Positions 22,742-35,732 of a DNA stretch of 64,000 nucleotides are shown piece by piece (position 1 is the first letter of the stretch; each line of letters starts with the position of its first letter). The DNA lies in NCBI GenBank assembly GCA_946811695.1, contig OX328131.1:10453953-10517952 (forward strand), read 5' to 3'. A model generated the notes under the pieces. That model did no database searches. It was not told the origin of the DNA and was given only the letters and a program-made list of their open reading frames with translations. The translations under genes and the position numbers were made by a program. The DNA is from Gonocerus acuteangulatus. Lineage: Eukaryota; Arthropoda; Insecta; Hemiptera; Coreidae.

Positions 22742-23625
22742 GATAAAAAGATAAAAGAATTTTATTGTCCAAAGAAATATAAACAAATAAAATGAATTTT
22801 TACAATTAATTAAATACAAGCTATAAGCTTTTACAACTATTCTAAATTACCTATATCTATTTAATTTTTATTACTAAAATATTATAAGGGAAAAATACAA
22901 CAAAAAAAAAACCCTATACACTGAAAATCAAAAGGTAACATGCTTGAGCCTCTTATACTTGTAACGCTTATAATTTAGGCTATGATAATTATAATTAACT
23001 ATATCAGCAATATGCTTATAGCTGCTACTTTGACATACTTCAAAGAAATGATGTGTCACTTTAATTATGTACAGATTTATTGTAGGGATGTCAAGAACTT
23101 CATGCATATGCATGATAGGAGTCCATCGGGGAAAAGAACCAATGAATCTCAAACATTTATTTTGAGTCACCTGTAATTTCCTCTTGTTGGTTTCACATGT
23201 CATAGACCAAATAGGGCATGCATAAAGTAACACAGGCCTAATATATAAATAATAAATAAGTCTTTTGTTAATTATGCTTAATCCTGAGTTTCTATTCATT
23301 ACAGGAAATAAGATAAAAGATAAAAGAATTTTATTGTCCAAAGAAATATAAACAAATAAAATGAATTTTTACAATTAATTAAATACAAGTATCCAAGCTA
23401 TAAGCTTTTACAACTATTCTAAATTACCTATATCTATTTAATTTTTATTACTAAAATATTATAAGGGAAAAATACAACAAAAAAAAACCCTATACACTGA
23501 AAATCAAAAGGTAACATGCTTGAGCCTCTTATACTTGTAACGCTTATAATTTAGGCACATCATTTCTTTGAAGTATGTCAAAGTAGCAGCTATAAGCATA
23601 TTGCTGATATAGTTAATTATAATTA
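22742..23625 (-). mobile_element. Jockey-like LINE insertion with 3'-end duplication and inverted 5' segment
   Basis: CAGCTACATAA flanks the whole block (near 22731 and 23626). On the minus strand, segment one (23307-22742) encodes the C-terminus of an RT protein (YLYIRPVLLYACPIWS, RKLQVTQNKCLRFIG) and ends with TTTTATCTTTTTATC-type tail. Segment two (23556-23309) repeats the 3' ~245 bp. Segment three (23557-23628) is an inverted copy of 22985-23057, the part adjoining segment two in the source. This fits template jumping plus twin priming in one insertion. Confidence 0.82.
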
Positions 23626-23835
23626 TCAGCTACATAAGTAGAACCCTCTGAGACTAACAAACTCAATATAAAGTTTCCGAAGGAATACAGGTATTGAGGT
23701 TGCACCCATTAAATAGGAAGTCAGATCAGGGCCCCCTAAAAGGAAAGCAACTCGACCTAAAAGATCTATTTAGTGCTGGGCGATTCTCAAATATGAATAG
23801 ATTCGAATCGAAATGATAAGATCAATCTATAAAAA

Positions 23836-26649
23836 GTCCGTCACGCAGGAGCTGCATAACTAGGCACTTTCCTCAGAATTTGGGTAGTGTAGATTGCTTT
23901 CTAGAACAATTTGCTTAAAATATCCTACATAAATAAAATAAAAACATGAATAGTTCTCTTTTAAATTTGTAATGAGTAACTGATCAATTAATAATTTCCT
24001 TCCAGAGTTATGTTTACACATGGTACCTATTACACTTCGTAATAAATACAAAAAACCTCATATTATCGTATTTTGATCTAACGCAGGAACAGGATACAGT
24101 CACTCTAGTGGTAGAAAGCGCTCCTTGCGGCGGCTTTGTGAACCTACGTCTGACGGGCTTTTCTATTGAAATATATTACAAATTAAACCCCTGCTTTCCG
24201 ATTGACCGATTCAGCTCATTTCTACAACACTTCTTTCTCATGAGTTACCCACGACGTATACCGCGTTTCGTTACAATACAGCAGAAATTACGACCGGTAT
24301 GAGTATATTAAGAATTTGGGTCAGGAGTAAACCCCCCCTTCTAATAAACCGATTTAGTTTATTTTTACATCACATATTTACCTGTAGATTACCACTACGA
24401 ATGCCGAGTTTCGTCGAAATATACCAAAAATCACTGCTGGAAGTGGCGAATTGGTATTGTGGGTCCGGAGTAACCCCCCCCCCTCCTAATGAACCGATTT
24501 AGTTTATTTTTACAACAGTTATTTACCTGTGGATTACCACTACGAATACCGAGTTCCGTTGAAATATACCAAAAATCACGGCTGGTAGTGGCGAATTGGT
24601 ATTGTGGGTCCGGAGTAAACCCCCCCCCCTTCTAATGAACCGATTTAGTTCATTTTTATATCTCACTTTTCTCTCTATATTACCACTACGAATACCAAGT
24701 TTCGTTGAAATATAACAAATATTACGGCTGACATAGTCAAATTAGTGTTTTGGGTTCAGGGTAAACCCCCCCTTCCGGTGGACCGACTTTGGTGGTTAAC
24801 GAACTCGTTCAATCGTTTGCTAATTGAATGCTATATACCAAGTTTCGTGACGAAAAAACAAAAACTCTGGCCGCTATCGTGTTAACTGACACATATATAT
24901 ATATATGCATATGCATATATATATATACAGGGTGTCCCGTAAATGTCTAGTCATATTGTGAGGGGTGATAGAGGACCCTTAGAGGAACAAAAAATGTTCT
25001 ATGACGATTTCCCGAATTCTCGCCCATAAGGGAGAAAACGTCGTTTTATTGTTTTTTCGAGACAAACGTAATTTTTAGAAGAATAATCGTTGTAGCTCCG
25101 TCCCAGGTGGTACTACTAAAAAGGGTGTGAAACCAATCGAAAGCTGAGTAAATTTACTATAAGACTAGTTGGGAGTAAACGTAAAAATGAATGAATGTAA
25201 GTATGTATATCTTACCAAAAGAAGGCAATTCTAAATTTCCTGACATTTTATTGATATTTCTTTCCAGCGTTACTCCTCAATGGGCAGGATCTGAGATTTC
25301 CGGGTTTCAGAAAAACTTCCTCATTTAATCAGCTTTTCATTCATGTATCACAACCCTGTGTTATTGAAGTATTTGAACGATTTAAGAACAAAAGTTTTTA
25401 AAAAAACATGGATCTGTGAAAAGAAAATTATATTTTTTTCTTCAATTTATTCAAAAAGCTGAAGGGAAATATTTTTTTTATAAATGTTTACATAAATATT
25501 AAGTAAATATTTACTTAAAAGAATAAAAAAAATTACTTCCACGGATGTAAAAAAAAATCTTAAAACAGTAAATAAATAAAATACACATTTATTTTGAATT
25601 TATTAATTCAGGTAACTAATACTGGGTCCAGGAGGCCATTAAGGAACACCAACCATACATTAACCTCAAACATTACTATTTTTACCTATATCACGCATTT
25701 GAACACATTTTTACAGGACTATGTACATATTATTTATGAGGGATAGAATTTTTAATTACCACAACAAAAACGCAAGGGCTCAGAATCCCAGTGAGTTTCA
25801 CAGGCGTAGCCATCAGTATTAATTTAAGGTAAAGCATTTGTTTTCTAAATATAAGTACCTGTAAAAATGTGTACAAATGTGTGATCTAGGTAAAAATAGT
25901 AATTTTTGAGGTTAATGTATGGTTGGGGTTCCTTAATGGCCGCCTCCTGGACCCAGTATTAGTTACCTGAATTAATAAATTCAAAATAAATGTGTATTTT
26001 ATTTATTTACTGTTTTAGGAATTTTTTTTATATTCGTGGGAGTAATTTTTTTTTATTGTTTTAAGTAAATATTTACTTAATATTTATGTAAACATTTATA
26101 AAAATAAATATTTCCCTTCAGCTTTTTGAATAAATTGAAGAAAAAAATATAATTTTCTTTTCTCAGATCCATGTTTTTTTTTAAACTTTTGTACTTGAAC
26201 CGTTCAAATACTTCAATAACACAGGGTTGTGATACATGAATGGAAAGCTGGTTAAATGAGGAAGTTTTTCTGAAACCCGGAAATCTCAGATCCTGCCCAT
26301 TGAGGAGTAACGCTGGAAAGAAATATCAATAAAATGTCAGGAAATTTAGAATTGCCTTCTTTTGGTAAGATATACATACTTACATTCATTCATTTTTACG
26401 TTTACTCCCAACTAGTGTTGTAGTAAATTTACTCAGCTTTCGATTGGTTTCACTCCCTTTCTAGTAGTACCACCTGGGACGGAGCTACAACGATTATTCT
26501 TCTAAAAATTACGTTTGTCTCGAAAAAACAATAAAACGACGTTTTCTCCCTTATGGGCGAGAATTCGGGAAATCGTCATAGAACATTTTTTGTTCTCCTA
26601 AGGGTCCTCTATCACCCCTCTCAATATGACTAGACATTTACGGGACACC

Positions 26650-26722
<73 letters not shown>

Positions 26723-26862
26723 TATATATAAATTTTAACGGGGGTCATTTTCGGTGTCTACTAGGTAGGATCGATAAAGATTTGAAGAAATTTTTCAAAA
26801 ATTCCGTCATGAGTCCAACCTCAATAGCTACTTTCCTTCGGAGGAAAGTGCTAAAAAGATCG
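23836..26862 (+). mobile_element. Repeat family L, copy 2, interrupted by a fold-back element
   Basis: It starts AGTCCGTCACGCAGGAGCTG and resumes after the inserted 24928-26652 element through TA repeats to TTCGGAGGAAAGTGCTAAAA. Unlike copy 1 it has three ~145-bp internal units (ACCGATTTAGTTTATTTTTA at 24348, 24493, 24639). Short frames at 24108-24502 come from these units and are not genes. Confidence 0.85.
24928..26652. mobile_element. 1.7-kb fold-back element, ~790-bp arms
   Basis: It begins CAGGGTGTCCCGTAAATGTC and ends with the exact reverse complement. The arms 24928-25717 and 25858-26652 are nearly identical inverted copies around a 140-bp unpaired centre. TA-rich DNA on both sides fits insertion into the TA microsatellite of family L, at a TA target. 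No transposase is inside. If transcribed, the RNA would fold into an almost perfect long hairpin. Confidence 0.93.
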
Positions 26863-26867
26863 GCGAG

Positions 26868-27480
26868 TTCAAATCGATTCAAAAGATCGATCTTCTAGGC
26901 TCAGAAGATCGATCTACGATCATGATCGATCTTCTACGCTCAGAAGATCGATCTACGATATGGATCGATCTACGATATGGATCGATCTTCTAGGCTCAGA
27001 AGATCGATCTACGATTTTGATCGATCTTCAGGCTCAGAAGATCGATCTACGATATTGATCGATCTACGATATTGGTCGATCTTCAGGCTCAGAAGATCGA
27101 TCTTCTAGGCTCAGAAGATCGATCTACGATATTGATCGATCTTCTAGGCTCAGAATATCGATCTACGATATTGATCGATCTTCTTCGCTCAGAAGATCGA
27201 TCTACGACATTGATCGAACTTCAGGCTCAGAAGATCGATCTACGATATTGATCGATCTACGACATGGATCGATCTACGATATTGGGCGATCTTCAGGCTC
27301 AGAAGATCGATCTAAGATATTGATCGATCTTCTAGGCCCAGAAGATCGATCTACGATCATGATCGATCTTCTAGGCTCAGAAGATCGATCTACGATATGG
27401 ATCGATATACGATATTGATCGATCTTCTAGGCTCAAAAGATCGATCTACGATATGGATCGATCTTCGATTCGAGTCGATT
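26868..27480. repeat. GATCGATC-rich satellite
   Basis: About 45-bp irregular units alternate AGATCGATCTACGATATTGA and TCGATCTTCTAGGCTCAGA. The palindrome AGATCGATCT occurs many times. Sequence on both sides (GATTCGAATCG at 23800, GATTCGAGTCGATT at 27466) suggests family L copy 2 entered an older element that carries this satellite. Confidence 0.9.
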
Positions 27481-27481
27481 T

Positions 27482-28364
27482 CACGATTACTTAAAATTAC
27501 CTACGAAATTCGTATTTCATTTTGATTTAAATCGATTCTCATTCCAGAATCGTCCGTCACTACTACGAATCGACCTAAAAAAGTCTACTTGATGATATGA
27601 AAGACATACCTATATGTAACATAAAATTAGAAAAAGTTAAGACTATTTTTCATAAAAAATAATACAGAATGAAACACTACTGTTACATCATATTAAAATT
27701 TATGGGTATTATTACATATATATATGTTCGTCAAATAGAAGAAAATAATAATAATAATAGAGAAAAATAGTTATGTAAATTAGGAGCACAGTTTGAAACC
27801 ACGTTTTATTATACAACCTTCTTCCCTCTAGTTGGAATTTGGAATAGTTAGCCAATTAAAAAGCTATTGCACCCAATAAAAACTATTTTTTTCTGAACCA
27901 AGTGATCTTTTTTAATTCGTCTTTCAGGATTTGATGATACATTTTTACCGATTTCAGGGGGGGGGGGCTGAGGGGGCTACAGCCCCATCAGCCCCCCTTG
28001 TTGAGTGCACCTTAATAGCTACATTCCTTAGGAACGTACTAAAATATGTTTGATTGCTTGATTTTAAAGCTTTGCGAATCACACGAGATATAAGTACTAA
28101 GTGATATGTAAGTGCACTATGATACAGTTGTTGTGATTCGGACTTCACTCCTTAATCAGGAAGTGATTGATAAAATAAAATGACAACAAAATTATGGATG
28201 GCAATAATGGAGTGCTTTCAGTTTGTTGTTTGTATTTTATTTTTTTATTGAAGAGTTATCAATGACTGATAACAACGGCCGCTCATAAAAAGGGCAGTCT
28301 TAATAGAGAAGAAGGCTGATGCGTATCAACATAAGTTATCTCTGTGTGGATAAATTCTGCCGTG
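27482..28364. other. Intergenic, P450 5' flank
   Basis: It holds a fragment of the CATGGGCG MITE interior (27957-28003: G run, GGGGGCTACAGCCCC) and a family L right end (28010-28045). No TATA box or initiator could be fixed for the P450 promoter. Confidence 0.4.
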
Positions 28365-28560
28365 ATGTCTGTGTATTTACTGCTGGTCAACTTGCTGACA
28401 TGGAGCTTGACGGCCCTGTTGGCTGTGATTGTGGTGATATTGGTGATGTTCAGCCATTGGAGAGGATTGAGGACTTACTGGATGATCAGGGATATAGAAG
28501 GATTAACAAGGTTCCCAATCTTCACGGATCCGTTGTTCGTCGCGGGCATCAAGCAGCAGG
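28365..28560 (+). CDS. P450 exon 1: membrane anchor
   Basis: ATG, then a Leu/Val-rich anchor ([20 protein letters not shown]) and [12 protein letters not shown] before the donor CAGG|GTAACT. It ends one base into an Asp codon. Confidence 0.88.
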
Positions 28561-30017
28561 GTAACTCAAACTAAACTTTGTATTATAAGTAAGGACAGGA
28601 TTTTTAGGATAAAATAAGCATCCAATTAGGTTTTTGCAACAGCTATAATAGGCAGGGTCGCCACATGGGGGGCAGCCGGGTACTGTTGTCCTGGACCCGG
28701 GCACTGCGGGGGCCCGGGCTGGGCCTTGCTGATTGGCAATGCATGGGTTAAAAGAAAGCTTGTAAAAAGAATGGGCTTAAGAAATATAGACGGGCGTAGC
28801 CTGTATTTCTTTGAATTGGATCTATATATTTTTTAATGTACATAAACGACAAAACAAGTGCAGTCCCAGAATAGTATATTTCATTAGGAGTCGTAATAAA
28901 ACTACAAGTACCGAAAGTGACCTTTGTCGGCTTTTATTCTCATTTCGCTCAAAACTCAAGATGACAATAATTTAATATGTCCAAAGTCCTATAGCAAAGT
29001 AATCGAATTTTCAGTCTGGCTCTGAGGAATGGGGGCCCGTGATCTGGTCCTGGGCCCATCTCGGAGATGTGGCGGCCCTGATAATAGGTCTTTTTAGGTA
29101 TTTATTTAAAAATCCATTATAGGTTTTTTAGGTCATAAAATGCTTGAATAGATTCAAAAATAGGTTCAAACTATTATAATTAATCATTAATAATTTTAAT
29201 TAATTAATCATTAATAATTTATTATGTACATCTTTATCATAGTAACATAAAAATAAACAACAAATGATATTATTTTAAATAATAGTATTCTTTAAAATAA
29301 TGTCCTTCTGTAGAGAAGGAAAAAAAAAATGAGGAAATACAAATAAAACGGCAATATGAGTTTTTATTTTTAAAGAAAGAATAAGTAGACCAAATATTCA
29401 ACAAAATATTGATTCAAGAAAACAAAGTGAATGAAATCTATATAAGAAAAAAAAGTATTAAAAAAAAGAAAAGAAAAAAAAATTAAATTATTTGATAAAA
29501 TATACACTAATAAAAAAGTAAATAAGAACATAAAACAAAATTAAAATAAATATGTCAAGAGCATTTTTAAGTTTCTCTGCTAAAGAGTTCCAAATTATAA
29601 TGGACATCAGGAAGAATCTCATTGCCTATAGAAAAGGTACTTAAGGACAAACTATTAAACAGAACAGAACCTCCCTAAATAGAATAGAACTGACAATAAC
29701 CTACCTATGGTCTCCTGTGGTGTAGTGGCTAGCGCCTTAGATTCAAAACCGGGAGATGGTGGGTTCGATTCACACCGGCGGTAGGAATTTTCTCATCCCA
29801 CGGCTCGTTGGGAGAATTTCTCGCTGCACCCTGGATGTTCGGCGCTAATGGCCTAGTTGTCGAAGCGCCGCAAAAAAAAAAAAAAAACTAACTGTATCTC
29901 TCTAACCTACCTATTCACCTAAACTGGGGAGAAAACACACTCCTATCAACGCAAAAAATAAACAAATAAAAACAATTCTCAGACCTAATTTTCTTTCTAT
30001 TTTGTATTTTAAAGATT

Positions 30018-30085
<68 letters not shown>

Positions 30086-31616
30086 AATATGTTTATTGAA
30101 TAAAAGACAACGATTACAATTACACGTGTGTACCTCTATACCACACAAACACTCTATTTCTAGGATTAACACACTGCAGTGAAAAATAAAGTCTATCAAT
30201 TATTTGTAAGGGAAAAATGTCACAAAAACCCTGACTTATACTACTAACTACTAAGATACATCATATAATGATAATATAAAATTAACGATAACTAAAATAA
30301 TTAATGATAAATAATACTTAATTACAATGATAATGATAATAATTATTTGAAGAGATATTACACTGATAAGTAATAGGAGAGGTAATAATAATAGATAATA
30401 ATAGTAATAATATTAATAATAATTAATAATTACTAGACATAAAACTAATTGAGCAAACTAAATTCATTAAAGACTGATTGTAGAAGAGCTGTGTTTATGT
30501 TTACAGCTTAGTACCTAAAGCTATCTGCTAGTCCTAGCTATGAGATAATAGGAGCAGAGATCAGGCAGTATACTAGATATTATACCACCTAGAGCTTACA
30601 TATTTACTTTTCAGTAGTCCTGTTCATAAGGATGTGTTTAGTACGTTTGTGCACGTATCTTTTACTTGATGTTTTGGTGTAGTTACCTATTTCTTTTATC
30701 AGTGGATTCCTGCTTTTCCTGCATCTTTGAAAGAAACTATACGTAAGTTTATATATATATTTTTTTATGTATGGTATTTTCGTTTCAGTGTGCATTTTTG
30801 TGATTAGGTATTTCTAGGTCAATCCATCGTTATTTAGGTGATTTTAGGTAATATTATCCTGAATAGGTTTTTTTAGGTCCTTCCAAATTTGCATGAATAA
30901 TACTACAAGACACGAATCATACACATAACCGATCAATATCATGTTTAGCAGAAAGGAGAAACATAGGTGAAAACCTAAGAATCCGGTCCCTAATTATAGC
31001 TGAAAACCTAAGAATCCGGTCCCTAATCATAGGTGAAAACCTAAGAATCCGGTCCCTAATCATAGGTGAAAACCTAAGAATCCGGTCCCTAATCATAGGT
31101 GAAAACCTAAGAATCCGGTCCCTAATTATAGGTGAAAACCTAAGAATCCGGTCCCTAATCATAGGTGAAAACCTAAGAATCCGGTCCCTAATCATAGGTG
31201 AAAACCTAAGAATCCGGTCCCTAATCATAGGTGAAAACCTAAGAATCCGGTCCCTAATTATAGGTGAAAACCTAAGAATCCGGTCCCTAATTATAAGCTA
31301 TGAGTTAATTGAACTTTAATCCTGAGATTGTGTTTGTTGTTATTCATTATTATTTAAATTTTAACGTCAATTAATAATTGAAACAAAACTGTGACTATTT
31401 ACTCACTGCCAGGCCATGAAGAAATCGATCAAAAAGATCATTTAGACTCGACGCACAATGGGGCCGAACGACTTTTCGTGTGTCAAAAATGGCCTAGCCG
31501 GATTTTAGCGCGGTTCCTCCCTCCCTCTATAGGGAGCTTATGAGATTGACCGGAAGTACCGACAAGAAAATTTCATGTTTCAGATTCAATAGATCAATAA
31601 TATAACGGTGGTTCAA

Positions 31617-31670
<54 letters not shown>

Positions 31671-33082
31671 TGATGTGGGGTGGGTAAATACCCAGTGGGT
31701 AGGTAAATATAAATTGGGTATTTACCCACGGGGAAGGTAAATACCCCAAAAGTGGGTATTTTCAGTTTTTGAGCTTGATACAACTTCTTTGAATATTTTT
31801 TGGTGCAAACAAGGACTGAAACTTACCCATTTGACCATATAAACTTAATGAACATTAATACTCACCCAGTAATATTTTAACGAAAGTTAAAAGTCGGTCC
31901 AGGTATTTACAACTTAATGTACCTATATCTATGAATTTTCATGATTACTTTTACAGTGGGGAAGATTAATTAATTTTAAAAAGGTTTTAAAGAAGCCTAC
32001 TCAATTATTAAGGACTTATTTAAATTTAAAAAAAGGGCCAAAACCCTTTTTAATATTTGTTATAATAGTTCAAAACCATTTAAAGTTAAGTTTAAGTTTG
32101 TGATCCTTGTTAATATTATTTGAAATTATGCTCATACAGTAGTAGCAACATTACAGTAAGCGGAAATCTCACCAGAAATGAAAAGGTAGCTTCTTGATAA
32201 CAGAGTGTTTTGAGTCCGAGTTGGGAAACTAGTTAACATCCTTGATCCAATTGTTGAACTTATCACTGCCATTCAGTTAAATGCCCCTTTGATCCACACA
32301 GATCATAAGAGATTTAATAATTACTGAAAACTCTTCAACAAGAAACCCAGAATCTTCTCTTCAAAAAACGGAGGAAAAACTTGTGTTAACTAAATAGGAG
32401 AAACGCATTCAGTTTGGTGTTGGAAACGCACATCTTGCTGCAGACTTGTTGAACTCTTCCATTTGTTTTGTGTGTGAGTTAGGCACTGTGTGTGAGTTAG
32501 GCACATGCAAAAGCATGGGATTGAAATCAGTTGATCTTCGGAAAAACATAGCTGGCTATAGGGACCAAGAGGGATTATGGCAAAGATCCTTTGTTTGGGA
32601 AGGTCTTGAAGACAATGACAAAGAAAATAATAAAATAAGTCCCATGTTATGGTGGACAGGCTTAAAAGGTACATGTGTTTTGATCAATGAGTAGGTAACT
32701 TAATTTCTGTTTTGAGAAATTGAGATAATCCTAGTCCAAAGTTTTAGCTGAGGCTACATTTTTGTGAATGCAGTACAGTAGTATCAAATTTAAGCAAACA
32801 ACTTGTTTTATTGGTAGTCAGAAGGTCCATGGCAAATTTTCAGATAATACCATAATTTATTATTTATTAACCTCTCAGTGATCCTATTTTATAATTTATT
32901 ATTGTTTTATTAGTTTCTCAGTGTTGCCATAGCTCTAAACTGGCAAGATCCATGACATTTTACAATATTCGATTACTATGTCGCGGTTTAGGTAAATACC
33001 TTAAATACCCGAGTATTTATGAAATTGGGTATATACCCTGGGTATTTACCCTTAAGAATAAATACCCGGGTATTTTACAACA

Positions 33083-33136
<54 letters not shown>

Positions 33137-35661
33137 CACGTGTCTGTCTGTTTGTTCCTTATACAAATCCACACCGTTTGTCCGAATTTGGTACACATTT
33201 CATCAAAATCGGACCATTTTTGGTCAGTCAGGTCCGCGAACAGACATATATATATATAAAGTATATATGTTACCCGGCCACGCTACACCTACTTTCTGCA
33301 TCTAGAAAAGCAAAAATAAATTAGAACCAAATAAGTAATATTAAAATCTAATAACGCAAATCTGCAACTGGTCGGGTTCACAGTTTCGAATCTGTGACCT
33401 CAGAACTTTGTGTCCTAGACGATTTTAACTTGGCGTATGACACTCCCCGTATCAAGACCTACCTGTGTCCCAAGTTTGATCAAAATCGGTCAAAGGTGAG
33501 GATTTGTATAAGGAACAAACAGGCAAACAGACAGACAGCTGGTAGACGTTATTCACCTCGCCTACGAGACTCCCCGGATCTCGGAGTATGCTTAAGATCT
33601 ACCAGTATGCTAAGTTTGGTCAAAATGGGACAAACGGTGTGGATTTGTATAAGGGACTAACAGATAAACAGACATTTTTGGTCTAATGTAATTCTCATAA
33701 ACGAAATTATATAAAATATAAATACAACTGATTGATAAATTTAAGCCAACCTTTACTAGCAAGAGACTATGCTTTCTTTCTCTATTATTTCATAATGTGA
33801 ATTTATGTTTTGCTTTTGCTTTTTATTATACCAACCTGTTCTTGAATTGCTTTAGTTGCGAGAAACTAAAATAAATAAATAATTGAAACAGAAGTTTAAA
33901 ACGACAAATATCAAAAATTTGCAATAAGCGCGAAAATTTCTTGAGAAAGTAGGGGATTTAGTAAGCTTAGGAATGGTTTCATTCGATTTACCAAGATTTC
34001 CCAAATATTTTCGAAATATTAAGGGGTGAAAACGAAAATCCAAAAAACTGCTCACGTCTGTTTTTAAAATATTTTTTTTTCGAATACTTCTTTAACTCCA
34101 AACGTAACCGAAATTTTAATATCTCAGTTTGCGTGAAGGTCAACAACAAGAACAATTTTCAACTTCCTCTATCTTTTCGTTTAGAAGAATTTCAAACTCA
34201 ATTGCCAAAACAAAAATTAGTCTGATTTTATTTATTTATTTATTTTATTTTTTATGGCGCTTCTGCATCTAAGCCATTATTGCCGGGCTATCTATAGGTT
34301 ACCAACCTTACTAAACATACATGGTGGAGTAGGGAATTCCTTCAACGGACCTATAGATGAATGAACTCAACCTTCTACAGGCGGGATTGGAACCCCCATC
34401 TCCCGTTGAAAATCCAATGCATTGGCCACAGGATCACGGGGGGACCCTGCCTACTTTATTCTATGGGATCTCCCCTTGGTTCAAGCATTCAAATCAATTT
34501 AATTAAATATAAATGTGTCACTTCCTAGATAAAGTTAACCATGCTGAAGAAAACTTTGGACACCTTTGTTATCTCAAAACCTACTTTTCTTATCAACTCT
34601 TCTTGAAGTTACCTCCTCAAATCCCATAAATGCTTCAGTAAATAAATATCTCATCATGCAATTTAATAGAGATATGAAAATTAAACAATATAATCATTTT
34701 CAAGTAGCTACTTGTCTTCTTATCTTGTATACCTTAATGACTTTGCTAATATGGCAAGTGTTTTAGAAATTGTCAAACATTATCAATTTATTCTTATAAA
34801 TTTATATTTTATTTCCTATAATTCACAAGAGATCGTTGAACTTTATATTGTCAAGGTGAAGGTAGTCTAGTTTCGGTCATAAAAAAAAATAAAATAAAAT
34901 AAAAAAAAAAAATAAATAAAAAAAAAAAAAAAAAAAATCAGTCCCATAACAGGCCACGAGGGCCCTGATGGGCAGATTCTATAGAGGTATCTGATTCATG
35001 ACCATAATATAATTATTTTATATTTTATTAATTTATAATTAATATAAATTTTACTGCTAAATACAGTTAAAAAGAGAACATTATTTTAAAAACTGATGCG
35101 AACCGAGACTAAAACCATTTCAAAAGAACAAAACCAACGTTTTGTAGCATTATACAAATGTTATTACGAATATGTTGGAGGTTTGGGAAGCCCTCTGACA
35201 TGAATAATGCTGGAGTTATAAGCGAAAGAAGTACAAAAAACGTCACTTTTTTCGATTTCTTTTGCATTAAAAAAAAAAAAAAAATACAGATGCGCCCTGG
35301 TCTACTAAGCAACAAAGGGTTAAAAGACATATAAGAGATAATGGAAAGATTTCTGGTATAATATTTATTCTAGTTAAAGACACTTTATTTACATTGCAGA
35401 CTTCCATTAGGGTGGTCTCAAGAAATATGTTGAAAAGCAGCGAGTTTGTTATACCAAAAATCAATGAAGTAATTTTCAGCAAGCCAACAATAAAGCTGTA
35501 AAATTATGTAATAAATTGTACGATAAGTAGTCAGTTTCTTTTAGCACTTTCCTCCGAAGGAAAGTAGCTATTGAGGTTGCACTCATGACGGAAGTTTTGA
35601 AAACTTTCTTCAAATATTTATCGATCCTACCTAGTTGACACCGAAAATGACACCCGTTAAA

Positions 35662-35732
<71 letters not shown>

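Noticed and set aside
30917..31228. 103-aa frame of 11-residue repeats
   Set aside because: 33-bp minisatellite shadow.
32390..32674. 94-aa minus-strand frame
   Set aside because: Antisense of the hAT-like relic; no domain.
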